Source of the DNA: Spirochaetales bacterium
Lineage (GTDB): Bacteria; Spirochaetota; Spirochaetia; Sphaerochaetales; Sphaerochaetaceae
Assembly (NCBI GenBank): GCA_028723145.1
Contig: JAQYFM010000280.1
Coordinates: 1 to 32,225 of the forward strand
Reading direction: 5' to 3'
DNA length: 32,225 nt
Below the pieces are notes generated by a model, which did no database searches, was not told the origin of the DNA, and worked only from the letters and a program-made list of their open reading frames with translations. Below are positions 8,636-16,347 of this stretch, piece after piece; the first letter of the stretch is position 1; every line of letters begins with the position of its first letter. The position numbers were made by a program, and so were the translations under genes.

Positions 8636-9012
8636 AGTTCTAAAATAAAAGAATAGTTTAAACAAAAAATCTAACACAACAAAATTATGGTGTAGAGGTA
8701 GATATTATATTTATTTATAACAAAATAAATTATTAAGTATTTTGGTCCTAATTTACTGTAAAATATTCAATATCTTAGATATATAATAATTTTGGTTCAA
8801 GTTAATCATTGTACATCAAATGACTAGCTGTACTATTTTGCTACACAAATTTTATAATTTATAAATTTTGAACTAAAAAAATCACGGTTTTTTAGAAATA
8901 AATAGTAAAACAACAGGAAAAATCACAAATAAAACTTTATTTCTGCTTTAAAATTACACTTTTTTAATATCTGTATACGTAATAAAGCAAAAATATTTCG
9001 GAATTATTCATA
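8636..9012. other. AT-rich intergenic region between dnaE and the sugar operon
   Basis: No open frame with coding character is visible. The most structured part is an 11-bp inverted repeat with one mismatch, TTTTGGTTCAA (8790-8800) / TTGAACTAAAA (8868-8878). It encloses smaller inverted repeats TCATT/AATGA (8806-8810/8819-8823) and TAGC/GCTA (8825-8828/8840-8843), and an AAATTT-rich hairpin around 8847-8869. In DNA this AT-rich such matches arise easily, so I do not call a riboswitch or RNA gene. The stretch could hold further regulator sites for the downstream operon. Confidence 0.3.
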
Positions 9013-9085
9013 TCGCAAAAAATGCATATAAATAATTTTTTTTACACAAAATTAGAGTAGCGAGTGCTTTGTATACAATTATACT
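9013..9085 (+). promoter_or_regulatory. Regulated promoter of the sugar operon: activator box plus -10
   Basis: The box TCGCAAAAAATGCA (9013-9026) lies 53 bp upstream of TATACT (9080-9085). No -35 hexamer is present 16-18 bp upstream of the -10. This fits an activator-dependent promoter of the AraC class. The identical 14-mer, identical 53-bp gap and identical TATACT recur before the large unknown gene at 19566. The transcript would begin near 9092, 35 bases before the ATG. The sequence facts are direct; assignment to the AraC fusion encoded at 17453-19261 is inference. Confidence 0.65.
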
Positions 9086-9126
9086 AAAAACATAAAAACA
9101 AATTTTCTCATATGGAGGTTTTGAAT

Positions 9127-10404
9127 ATGAAAAAGTTAGGATTATTCCTTATCTTATTAGCAATTATTGTAGCACCAGTATTTGCTAACGGTCAGAATGA
9201 AACACAAAAGGCTACTGGCCCAAGAACTCTCAGCGTTCTTCTTTCAGAAGAGCCATCATCAGGGGATGCTCTCTCTCTTATCCTTGATAAATGGGCTGCT
9301 GAAACAGGTAATAAAGTTGAACGTCTTGTAATTCCTTATGATGATCAGATTACAAAGTTCCCTCTTATGGCAAAGAACAAGGACCTTCCTGATCTCGTAG
9401 CTACAACTCGTCTTACAAGACTCTATCCAGATGAGTTCGTAGATCTCGCAACTGTTATTAACATGGACATCTTCGAGCCTCAGGCAGTAGCAATTATCGG
9501 CCAAGATTATACATCTAAAAAGAATCTTTGTCTCCCACAGCAGTTCACAATCACAAACGTTTACTACAATGCTGATGCATTTGCAAAGGCAGGAATCACA
9601 GTTCCTACAGTAGATAAGCCTTGGACTCTTGATGAGCTTTATGCTAACGCAAAGCTTTTACAGGAGAAGGGTGGTGTTAAGTACGGTATGGCAATGGATG
9701 CTTCACGTGCTCGTTACGATAACATGATTTACATGAATGGTGGTTCTATCACAGTTAAGAATGGTGATTCTTTCGCAGTTAATGTAAACAGCAAGGCTAA
9801 CGTTGAAGCTCTTGAGAAGTTCATCGAATGGAACAACACAGTAATGCCAAAAGCAATTTGGGCAGGTGGTACAAATGATAACCCAGCTGACTACTTCAAA
9901 AATGGTGATGTAGGTATCTACTTCTCAGGTACATGGCAGTACAATGGTTTCTACCAGGATATCAAAGCATTCAATTGGGGTGTTATGCCTTCTCCAGTAG
10001 GTCCTAACGGTCCTAGTGCAATCATGGGTGGTTCAGGTCTTGCAGTACCAGCTAATGCAGATGACAAGGATCTCGCTATTGAATTCTTAAAGTGGTTCTA
10101 TGAAGATTCAGCTAACTTCCAGGAATACCTCAATAACGATAAGGGTCTTTCATCACTCAAGGCTGTAACTTATGCTCCATCAGATGCAAAAGTAGCAGCA
10201 GATTACAAAGTACTCCAGTCTGAAGTTTCTAAGGTTACTGATGCATTCAACGTAGACGAACAGTCTAACTGGAGAAACTACTACGATAACGAGTATAGAG
10301 ATGCTCTCAGACAGGCTGTATATGGTTCTGTAAGTGCTAAGGCTTCTCTCGACGATTTCGCAAACAAGCTTTCTAAGAAATCAGGTTGGCCTCTCGCTAA
10401 GTAA
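9127..10404 (+). CDS. Sugar ABC transporter substrate-binding protein (CUT1 type)
   Basis: This 425-residue extracytoplasmic solute-binding protein belongs to the family-1 fold (MalE/UgpB-like) that captures oligosaccharides and hands them to MalF/MalG-type permeases. The N-terminus MKKLGLFLILLAIIVAPVFA followed by NGQNE is a signal peptide with a probable VFA/N cleavage. There is no lipobox cysteine, so it looks periplasmic rather than lipid-anchored. The segment AGTIYFSGTWQ-like GDVGIYFSGTWQYNGF and the later GGSGLAVPANADDKDLAIEF are typical of the family. An upstream in-frame ATG (9112) overlaps the GGAGG site at 9114-9118. The ATG at 9127, eight bases after that site and beginning the signal peptide, is therefore the better start. 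It is the first gene of the operon and precedes two permeases. Confidence 0.92.
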   Translation: MKKLGLFLILLAIIVAPVFANGQNETQKATGPRTLSVLLSEEPSSGDALSLILDKWAAETGNKVERLVIPYDDQITKFPLMAKNKDLPDLVATTRLTRLYPDEFVDLATVINMDIFEPQAVAIIGQDYTSKKNLCLPQQFTITNVYYNADAFAKAGITVPTVDKPWTLDELYANAKLLQEKGGVKYGMAMDASRARYDNMIYMNGGSITVKNGDSFAVNVNSKANVEALEKFIEWNNTVMPKAIWAGGTNDNPADYFKNGDVGIYFSGTWQYNGFYQDIKAFNWGVMPSPVGPNGPSAIMGGSGLAVPANADDKDLAIEFLKWFYEDSANFQEYLNNDKGLSSLKAVTYAPSDAKVAADYKVLQSEVSKVTDAFNVDEQSNWRNYYDNEYRDALRQAVYGSVSAKASLDDFANKLSKKSGWPLAK

Positions 10405-10429
10405 TAGTGTAATCGCGTCTCGTAAAATC

Positions 10430-10455
10430 AGCCATCCGGATAAAAACGGATGGCT
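10430..10455 (+). terminator. Intra-operon hairpin between binding protein and permease
   Basis: GCCATCCG (10431-10438) pairs perfectly with CGGATGGC (10447-10454) around an 8-base loop, with one flanking A-T pair. Only a short TTATTT follows, so termination would be weak. Such hairpins between the binding-protein gene and permease genes commonly stabilise the upstream mRNA or attenuate readthrough, keeping binding protein in excess. That role is inferred here. Confidence 0.6.
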
Positions 10456-10474
10456 TATTTAAAGGAGGAGTTTA

Positions 10475-11368
10475 ATGACAGCAATAAGAAAAAAGAATAA
10501 CGGAATGAGACATACAAAAGCATTCTGGATGTTCGTCTTACCAAGCCTTGCTCTATTCACAGTATTCTTCTTAATACCACTTGTATTAAGCATTGCTTAT
10601 TCTTTTACTGACTATGATGGTTGGAAAACAATGAATTTTGTAGGTCTCGAAAACTTTATCGAGCTATTTCAAGATAAGAACTTCTACTCTTCTCTTGGAA
10701 GAACCTTCATTTACACACTATTTTCTCTCCCATTTAAAGTTATTATCCCATTATTAATTGCAGCACTTGTTTGTTCTGATAGAGTTGCTTTTAAGAGTTT
10801 CTCAAGAACACTTATCTACATCCCTGTTCTTCTTTCAGCACTCGTTGTAGGTATCACAATTAACTGGATGTTCTCAACTGAGTATGGTCTTGTAAACTTC
10901 ATTATCACTCAGCTTGGAGCAAAGCCTCTTGATTGGGCATTAAATCAGTACCTTGCTACATTTGTAATCAGCTTTGCTTCTAACTGGGCATCAACTGGTT
11001 TCTACATGATCATCTTCATTGGTGGTATTAAGGGTATTAGTAACGATTTATATGAAGCTGCATCAATCGATGGATGTAATACAACACAGACATTCTTTAA
11101 GATTACAGTACCAATGTTAGCACCAACAACATTCCTTGCTGTACTTCTTTCAACAGTTAACCTCTTAAAGGAATATGCTCTTGTTCAAGGTATTACTCAG
11201 GGTGGTCCTGGTGATAAAACAACATTTATTATCCAGTACATCTTTGGTCAAGGCTTTAACCAGATGAGATATGGTTATGCAAGTGCAATCTCATTCATCG
11301 TAATGATAATCTTTGCGTTAATCGCTTTCGTACAATTTAAGATGAGTAATGAAGGAGGAGAAAACTGA
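10475..11368 (+). CDS. Sugar ABC transporter permease (MalF/UgpA-like)
   Basis: This is a 297-residue membrane permease with about six transmembrane helices; the first spans roughly 14-36 (FWMFVLPSLALFTVFFLIPL). The cytoplasmic coupling loop has the EAA motif, EAASIDGCNTTQTFFKITVP (about 195-214), which docks the ATPase. Start support is strong: AAAGGAGGAG lies immediately upstream. The stop overlaps the next permease start (TGATG at 11366-11370). With the following gene it forms the CUT1 heterodimer. No ATPase gene lies in this locus, so a shared MsmK/MalK-like ATPase from elsewhere must be assumed. Confidence 0.93.
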   Translation: MTAIRKKNNGMRHTKAFWMFVLPSLALFTVFFLIPLVLSIAYSFTDYDGWKTMNFVGLENFIELFQDKNFYSSLGRTFIYTLFSLPFKVIIPLLIAALVCSDRVAFKSFSRTLIYIPVLLSALVVGITINWMFSTEYGLVNFIITQLGAKPLDWALNQYLATFVISFASNWASTGFYMIIFIGGIKGISNDLYEAASIDGCNTTQTFFKITVPMLAPTTFLAVLLSTVNLLKEYALVQGITQGGPGDKTTFIIQYIFGQGFNQMRYGYASAISFIVMIIFALIAFVQFKMSNEGGEN

Positions 11369-12195
11369 TGAAAAGCGAAAAGAAAACATCAAAGCTACTC
11401 ACTGCTCTCTCAATTTTGTTAGCTCTTGCTATGATTTTCCCAATCTTCTGGTTGATCTGTTCATCATTCAAGCAGCCTAACGAACTCTTTAAATATCCTT
11501 TAAAGATGTTCTCAAGTGATCCAACAATTAACTACTATAAGAGTGTTCTTGGTAGTGGTTTCATGAACTATGTAAAGAACAGCTTGTTCTTAGCTGTAGT
11601 TGGTACACTTATTACTCTTGTAATTAGTGCTATGTGTGGTTACGCTCTAGCTATTTACCGCTTCGAAATCAAGTATACAAACCTTGTTTTCGCAGTATTC
11701 TTGCTTGGAACCTTGATCCCTGGTGAAACACTTACTGTACCACAGGTATCGGTAATTAGTGCTCTTGGCCTTTACAACAACATTTGGGGTGTAATCCTTC
11801 CAGTTGTAACAACCACAACAGGTATCTTCATGTTCCGTCAGGCATATATGGCAATTCCACTTTCATTTGTTGAAGCTGCACGTATTGATGGATGCCCTGA
11901 ATGGAAGATCTTTACACATGTAATGATGCCTCTTGGTTCATCATCATTTGTAACACTCGCAATCTTCTCATTCATGTGGAGATGGAACGACTACATTCTT
12001 CCAATGCTCATCCTCTCTAATCAGAAGAACTTTACAATCCAGCTTGCTATTAAGAACTACATTGGTAACACTGGTGTTGACTGGTCAAGTATCTTGTCTG
12101 CTTCAGTAATGTCTGTAGTTCCAGTAATTGTAGTATTCGTTATTTTACAGAAATATATCATTGGCGGTGTTTCTGCCGGTGGTGTTAAGGGATGA
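11368..12195 (+). CDS. Sugar ABC transporter permease (MalG/UgpE-like)
   Basis: This is the second CUT1 permease, 275 residues with six predicted membrane helices (first at about 11-31). The EAA coupling motif reads EAARIDGCPEWKIFTHVMMP (about 169-188), followed by the family's FSFMWRWNDYILPMLIL stretch. A GGAGGAG site lies just before the ATG, which shares one base with the previous stop. The GH105 gene begins at its stop codon, so transport and first intracellular hydrolysis are co-translated. Confidence 0.93.
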   Translation: MKSEKKTSKLLTALSILLALAMIFPIFWLICSSFKQPNELFKYPLKMFSSDPTINYYKSVLGSGFMNYVKNSLFLAVVGTLITLVISAMCGYALAIYRFEIKYTNLVFAVFLLGTLIPGETLTVPQVSVISALGLYNNIWGVILPVVTTTTGIFMFRQAYMAIPLSFVEAARIDGCPEWKIFTHVMMPLGSSSFVTLAIFSFMWRWNDYILPMLILSNQKNFTIQLAIKNYIGNTGVDWSSILSASVMSVVPVIVVFVILQKYIIGGVSAGGVKG

Positions 12196-13268
12196 TTATT
12201 ATGGATATTATCGACCAAAAGCTTGATTTATTAATTAAAGGATTTCTTCCTGTTCTTTGTGCAGACCCTGATTTTGATAAAGGTGTACTCGCTTCAGGAA
12301 TTGAAAATAGAGAAAGATATAAATATTGGGAGTGGACTCAAGGTGTAGGACTATTCGGACTTTGGAAGCTCTATGAAAAAACTGGTAAGAAAGAGTATTT
12401 AGATATTTTAACTAACTACTATGACCAGAGAATTAAAGAAGGACTTCCTGGAAAGAATGTTAACACAATGGCTCCTATCTTAGCTCTTTCATTCCTCGCA
12501 GAGCATCTTAAACGTCAAGATTACATGGATGTATGTATTGAGTGGGTTGAATGGCTTTATAACGGTGGTCTTGAGAAGACTAAGGAAGGTGGATATCAAC
12601 ATAGAACTACTGATGATTTCAACGACCAAGAACTTTGGGATGATACACTTATGATGAGCGTACTTCCATTAGCTAACATGGGAAGAATCTTAGGTAGAAA
12701 GGAATATATGGATGAAGCTGAGTACCAGCTCCTATTACATATTGAACACCTTGCTGATCCTATCACTGGTCTTTGGTATCATGGTTACACCTTTAAGGGT
12801 AACCATCACTTTGCAGAGGCTTTCTGGGGTAGAGGTAATTCATGGGCAACTATTGCAATGCCTCTATTTGTTGAAACAATTCCTTTGTCTCCTGCTGTAA
12901 AAAGATACGTATCTACTGTAATAACTAGACAGGTTGAAGCAATTGCTAAGTACCAAGATAAGAGTGGATACTGGCACACATTAATCGACCATGAAGACTC
13001 ATATCTTGAGTCAAGTTGTACCTGTGGTTTTGGTTATGGAATTTTAAAATCCATCCACATGGGTCTTCTTGATGAAAAATATAAAGCTGTTGCTGATAAA
13101 GCACTTCCAGCAGCACTTAATGCTATTGATGAAAATGGTATTGTCCAAATGTGTTCTGGTGGTACTCCAATGGGAAGAGAGAGTCAGGATTTCTATAGAA
13201 ATATTCCTGTTCATCCAATGCCATATGGACAAGCTATGGCAATGCTCTTCCTCATTGAGCAAAAATAA
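12192..13268 (+). CDS. GH105 unsaturated uronyl (rhamnogalacturonyl/glucuronyl) hydrolase
   Basis: This 358-residue (alpha/alpha)6-barrel enzyme has no signal peptide and is therefore cytoplasmic. GH88/GH105 enzymes hydrate the double bond of 4,5-unsaturated uronic acids left by polysaccharide lyases and so release the capping uronate. Diagnostic segments are ELWDDTLMMSVLPLANMG with the catalytic Asp, TGLWYHGYTFKGNHHFAEAF, FWGRGNSWATIAMP, SGYWHTLIDHEDSYLESS and the C-terminal GTPMGRESQDFYRNIP followed by PYGQAMAMLFL. The family match is strong; the exact uronide is not readable from sequence. The first ATG (12192) forms an ATGA overlap with the permease stop. A second ATG at 12201 has a better-spaced AAGGG and may be the real start, which would remove three residues. 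Confidence 0.88.
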   Translation: MIIMDIIDQKLDLLIKGFLPVLCADPDFDKGVLASGIENRERYKYWEWTQGVGLFGLWKLYEKTGKKEYLDILTNYYDQRIKEGLPGKNVNTMAPILALSFLAEHLKRQDYMDVCIEWVEWLYNGGLEKTKEGGYQHRTTDDFNDQELWDDTLMMSVLPLANMGRILGRKEYMDEAEYQLLLHIEHLADPITGLWYHGYTFKGNHHFAEAFWGRGNSWATIAMPLFVETIPLSPAVKRYVSTVITRQVEAIAKYQDKSGYWHTLIDHEDSYLESSCTCGFGYGILKSIHMGLLDEKYKAVADKALPAALNAIDENGIVQMCSGGTPMGRESQDFYRNIPVHPMPYGQAMAMLFLIEQK

Positions 13269-13269
13269 T

Positions 13270-13301
13270 AAAAAAGGGGACCTTTTGGGGTTCCCTTTTT
13301 T
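13270..13301 (+). terminator. Hairpin with U-run between GH105 and GH38 genes
   Basis: The stem AAAAAAGGGGACC (13270-13282) pairs with GGTTCCCTTTTTT (13289-13301) with one G-T pair, giving a textbook intrinsic terminator. The T-run runs directly into the AGGAG ribosome-binding site of the next gene (from 13302). Since GH38 and MFS are the next genes on the strand, this is more likely a partial terminator or attenuator than an operon end. A separate promoter for GH38 is not visible in the 45-bp gap. Confidence 0.75.
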
Positions 13302-13313
13302 AGGAGAATAATC

Positions 13314-16300
13314 ATGATTAGTGATCGCGAGTTTAATAAAATAACAGATAAAATGCTTCAAATGGAGGCAACTTACACAGACTTAATCTTTAAAGAAGTT
13401 GCTTCTTTAGATTGTTCATTCTTTGAGACAGAAGATAACCTTTATTCAGCTATCCCGGAATGTTCTACGAGGATACAAAAAAATGATACTTGGGGAGGAA
13501 ATAAGAAAACTGGTTGGTTTAAAACTAGTTATATTGTCGACTCTACAACTAAAGGGAAAAAATTATTCCTATGTGCTGATACAGGTGCTTTAGAAACACT
13601 TGTATTTGTAAATGGAAAGCCTCATGGAGTACTAGCTAATAAAGTTGTTATTAGAACAAGGGGAAACCACCATGCTTTGATTATCACAGATGGTGTCGAA
13701 GAAGGAACAATCTTTGAGTTTGCCTTAGAAGCTTATTGTTGGCATAACGAAGTTGGAACTCAGCCATTTAAAACTGAGCCAAATGGTCCATTTGATGCTA
13801 ATCATCCTGTTACTTTTAAGAGCGTTACTATTGCACTCAGAGATGAAGAAATAAAAGAATTTGCTTTCTCTTTGAGGGCAATAAATGAAATAGCTCAATT
13901 TACTCGTGATGACTATAAAAGAGCAGAAGCTCAAAACTGTCTTTATGAAATTTATAGGACAGTCTCTCAGGTTCCTTTAGAGTCGGGTGTTGATTACCCT
14001 GCTCTAAAGAAATCTGTTGAGAGTATGAATAAAATATTAAAAAGAAAGAATCACTGTGATTCTTGGCCAACAATGTATGTAAGTGGACACTCACACCTAG
14101 ATACTGCATGGCTTTGGCCTATTAAAGAAACAATTAGAAAGGCAGCAAGAACATACTCTAATGCAATTACTATGATGAAGGAATATCCAGAGTATATTTT
14201 CCTTCAAAGCTCAGCTTGCCATGCTGATATGATGAAAAAGTACTATCCATCAATTTTTAGTGATATTAAAGAGATGGTAGCCCAAGGTAGATGGGAACCA
14301 AATGGTGGTGTATGGATTGAGTGTGATTGTAATGTAACTGGAGCAGAGGCCATGGTTAGACAATTCTTATATGGGCAAAAGTTTACATTAAAAGAATTTA
14401 ATTACAAAAGTGATACCTTCTGGCTTCCTGACACCTTTGGATACTCTCAGTCATTACCACAAATAATGAAGCATAGTGGTGTAAAGAATTTCTGTACAAC
14501 TAAGATGAGTTGGAATGATACTAATGTCTTCCCATATGATACTTTCTATTGGCAGGGAATTGATGGGACTTCTGTACTTGCTAACTTAATTGATATCCAA
14601 ATGGGGCCAACTCCTAAGTGGGCTTATACTGCACTATATGAAAAGAAGAGAGGAACTCGTATCTCTAACTCAAGATATAATGCTTATGGCTATGGTGATG
14701 GAGGTGCAGGTCCTAGTTATGATTTAATAGAAATCGGAAGAATTACAGAGGACATAGAAGGTGTTCCAAGAGTTAAGTACTCTTCTATTTCTTCTTATAT
14801 GGATAGAGTTAGAGAGGAAGCATTTGAAATTCCTCAATATAGAGGTGAACTCTATTTAGAGCTCCATAGAGGTACATTAACAAGTCAAAGTGAAATTAAA
14901 AAAGGAAATCGTAAAGCAGAGGAGGCTCTCCATGCTCTTGATGCGATTATTGCTACAGACTTTGTTAATGCAAAACATCATGATGTTGATATGGAAGGTC
15001 TTTGGAAAAGATTATTGATTAATCAATTCCATGATATTTTACCTGGAACATGTATCGATGAAGTAAATATCAAAGCTGTAAAAGATTTAAAAGATCTAAA
15101 AATTGATGTTGAAAAAGAGATAAATAAAGCTTTAATTTCAGATGGCTCTTTATGTATTTATAACCCATCTCCATTTAAAGCTAAAGACTGTATTGTTGAT
15201 GGCAAAATAGAAGGTTTTGAATCTATTACTACAATAGATGGAATAAAAACTTATATTCCTAATATCAATATTGATTCATATTCTTCTAAAGCTATTTCAG
15301 CTATTGAAAATAATTGTTGTGGAAAAATAAGTGTAGATGGTTTATGTGTTGAAACTCCAACTTTAAGGTTGCGTTTTTCATCCTTAGGTTACATCGAAAG
15401 TTTATTTGATAAAGAGGAACAAAGAGAGGTTGCAAGGTCTTTAGGACTCGATAGAGTCTTTTTAAATGAGGATGTTCCACAAGCTTGGGATAACTGGGAT
15501 GTTGATAAAGATTTAATCGAGAACCTAAAACCTTTTATTGGAGATGTAACAATTGCTCTTAAGGAAACTACAAGATCAACAGTTACCTTTGAGACTATTA
15601 TGAAACTCTCTAATAAGAGCACTTTAACAAAGTTAACAAGAATATATAGCGATAAAAAGCAAATTGATTTCGAAGTATTACTTGACTGGCATGAAAAGCA
15701 TAAGCTATTAAAGGCTGGTTTTGATTTTGATATCAATGCAACAGGTCTTAGAAGTGAAATTCAATTTGGTTCTATTGTAAGACCAGTTTGGAAGACAAAT
15801 ACCTTTGAAGAAGCTAAATTTGAAGTTTCTAATCAGAAGTGGAGTGACTATAGTGAACCAGGCTATGGTGCAGCTATTTTAAATGATTCAAAATATGGTA
15901 TTAATGCGCTTGGAAACTTAGTTTCTCTTACTCTTCAAAAGAGTGGAACTCATCCAGATCCAATGGCAGATGAAGGCATTCATTCCTTTAAATACTCTTT
16001 GCTCCTTCACTCAGGTTTCTCAACAGAGAGTGTAATTAGTAAGGCATATAACTTTAACACAAGCTTAAGAGTATATAATGGATGTGAGAAGGTAGCTCCT
16101 GTAAAGGTTAGTTCATCACATGTTGTTATTGAGAGCTTAAAGGTTTCAGAGGATAATGATTCATTAATTGTACGCTTGTATGAGTGTGAAGGAACTGGTT
16201 GTAATTGTAGCTTAAAGCCAAGTTTTGATTGCACAGCTGAAGAGGTTAACTTCTTAGAAGAAAAGCAGAGTGATTGCAATCTTGATCGCTTACACTTTAA

Positions 16301-16346
16301 GGCATTTGAGATTAAGACAATACGCTTATACCCATTAGGACGATAA
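13314..16346 (+). CDS. GH38 alpha-mannosidase
   Basis: This 1010-residue enzyme of glycoside hydrolase family 38 is a retaining, metal-dependent alpha-mannosidase. An N-terminal beta-rich domain (about 1-245) precedes the catalytic barrel. There, GHSHLDTAWLW (258-268) supplies zinc ligands His261/Asp263, and FWLPDTFGYSQSLPQI (369-384) carries the nucleophile Asp373. QLINQFHDILPGTC-like LLINQFHDILPGTCIDE follows near 570, then helical-bundle and beta-sandwich domains. There is no signal peptide, so it acts on imported oligosaccharides. AGGAG lies seven bases before the ATG. It lies one base upstream of the MFS gene. With GH105 it implies a substrate containing alpha-mannose and an unsaturated uronic acid. 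Confidence 0.93.
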   Translation: MISDREFNKITDKMLQMEATYTDLIFKEVASLDCSFFETEDNLYSAIPECSTRIQKNDTWGGNKKTGWFKTSYIVDSTTKGKKLFLCADTGALETLVFVNGKPHGVLANKVVIRTRGNHHALIITDGVEEGTIFEFALEAYCWHNEVGTQPFKTEPNGPFDANHPVTFKSVTIALRDEEIKEFAFSLRAINEIAQFTRDDYKRAEAQNCLYEIYRTVSQVPLESGVDYPALKKSVESMNKILKRKNHCDSWPTMYVSGHSHLDTAWLWPIKETIRKAARTYSNAITMMKEYPEYIFLQSSACHADMMKKYYPSIFSDIKEMVAQGRWEPNGGVWIECDCNVTGAEAMVRQFLYGQKFTLKEFNYKSDTFWLPDTFGYSQSLPQIMKHSGVKNFCTTKMSWNDTNVFPYDTFYWQGIDGTSVLANLIDIQMGPTPKWAYTALYEKKRGTRISNSRYNAYGYGDGGAGPSYDLIEIGRITEDIEGVPRVKYSSISSYMDRVREEAFEIPQYRGELYLELHRGTLTSQSEIKKGNRKAEEALHALDAIIATDFVNAKHHDVDMEGLWKRLLINQFHDILPGTCIDEVNIKAVKDLKDLKIDVEKEINKALISDGSLCIYNPSPFKAKDCIVDGKIEGFESITTIDGIKTYIPNINIDSYSSKAISAIENNCCGKISVDGLCVETPTLRLRFSSLGYIESLFDKEEQREVARSLGLDRVFLNEDVPQAWDNWDVDKDLIENLKPFIGDVTIALKETTRSTVTFETIMKLSNKSTLTKLTRIYSDKKQIDFEVLLDWHEKHKLLKAGFDFDINATGLRSEIQFGSIVRPVWKTNTFEEAKFEVSNQKWSDYSEPGYGAAILNDSKYGINALGNLVSLTLQKSGTHPDPMADEGIHSFKYSLLLHSGFSTESVISKAYNFNTSLRVYNGCEKVAPVKVSSSHVVIESLKVSEDNDSLIVRLYECEGTGCNCSLKPSFDCTAEEVNFLEEKQSDCNLDRLHFKAFEIKTIRLYPLGR

Positions 16347-16347
16347 A

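Noticed and set aside
8636-9012. A riboswitch or small RNA gene in the long intergenic gap
   Set aside because: The pairing elements are AT-rich, match no riboswitch consensus I know, and lie upstream of the predicted transcription start of the sugar operon. Kept only as a low-interest finding.
9127-9190. Lipoprotein signal on the sugar-binding protein
   Set aside because: No cysteine is present near the end of the hydrophobic segment; the site VFA/NGQ fits signal peptidase I.
13725-16279. Several open frames antisense to the GH38 gene
   Set aside because: They have no ribosome sites and low-complexity translations, and the opposite strand encodes a complete recognised enzyme with catalytic motifs.
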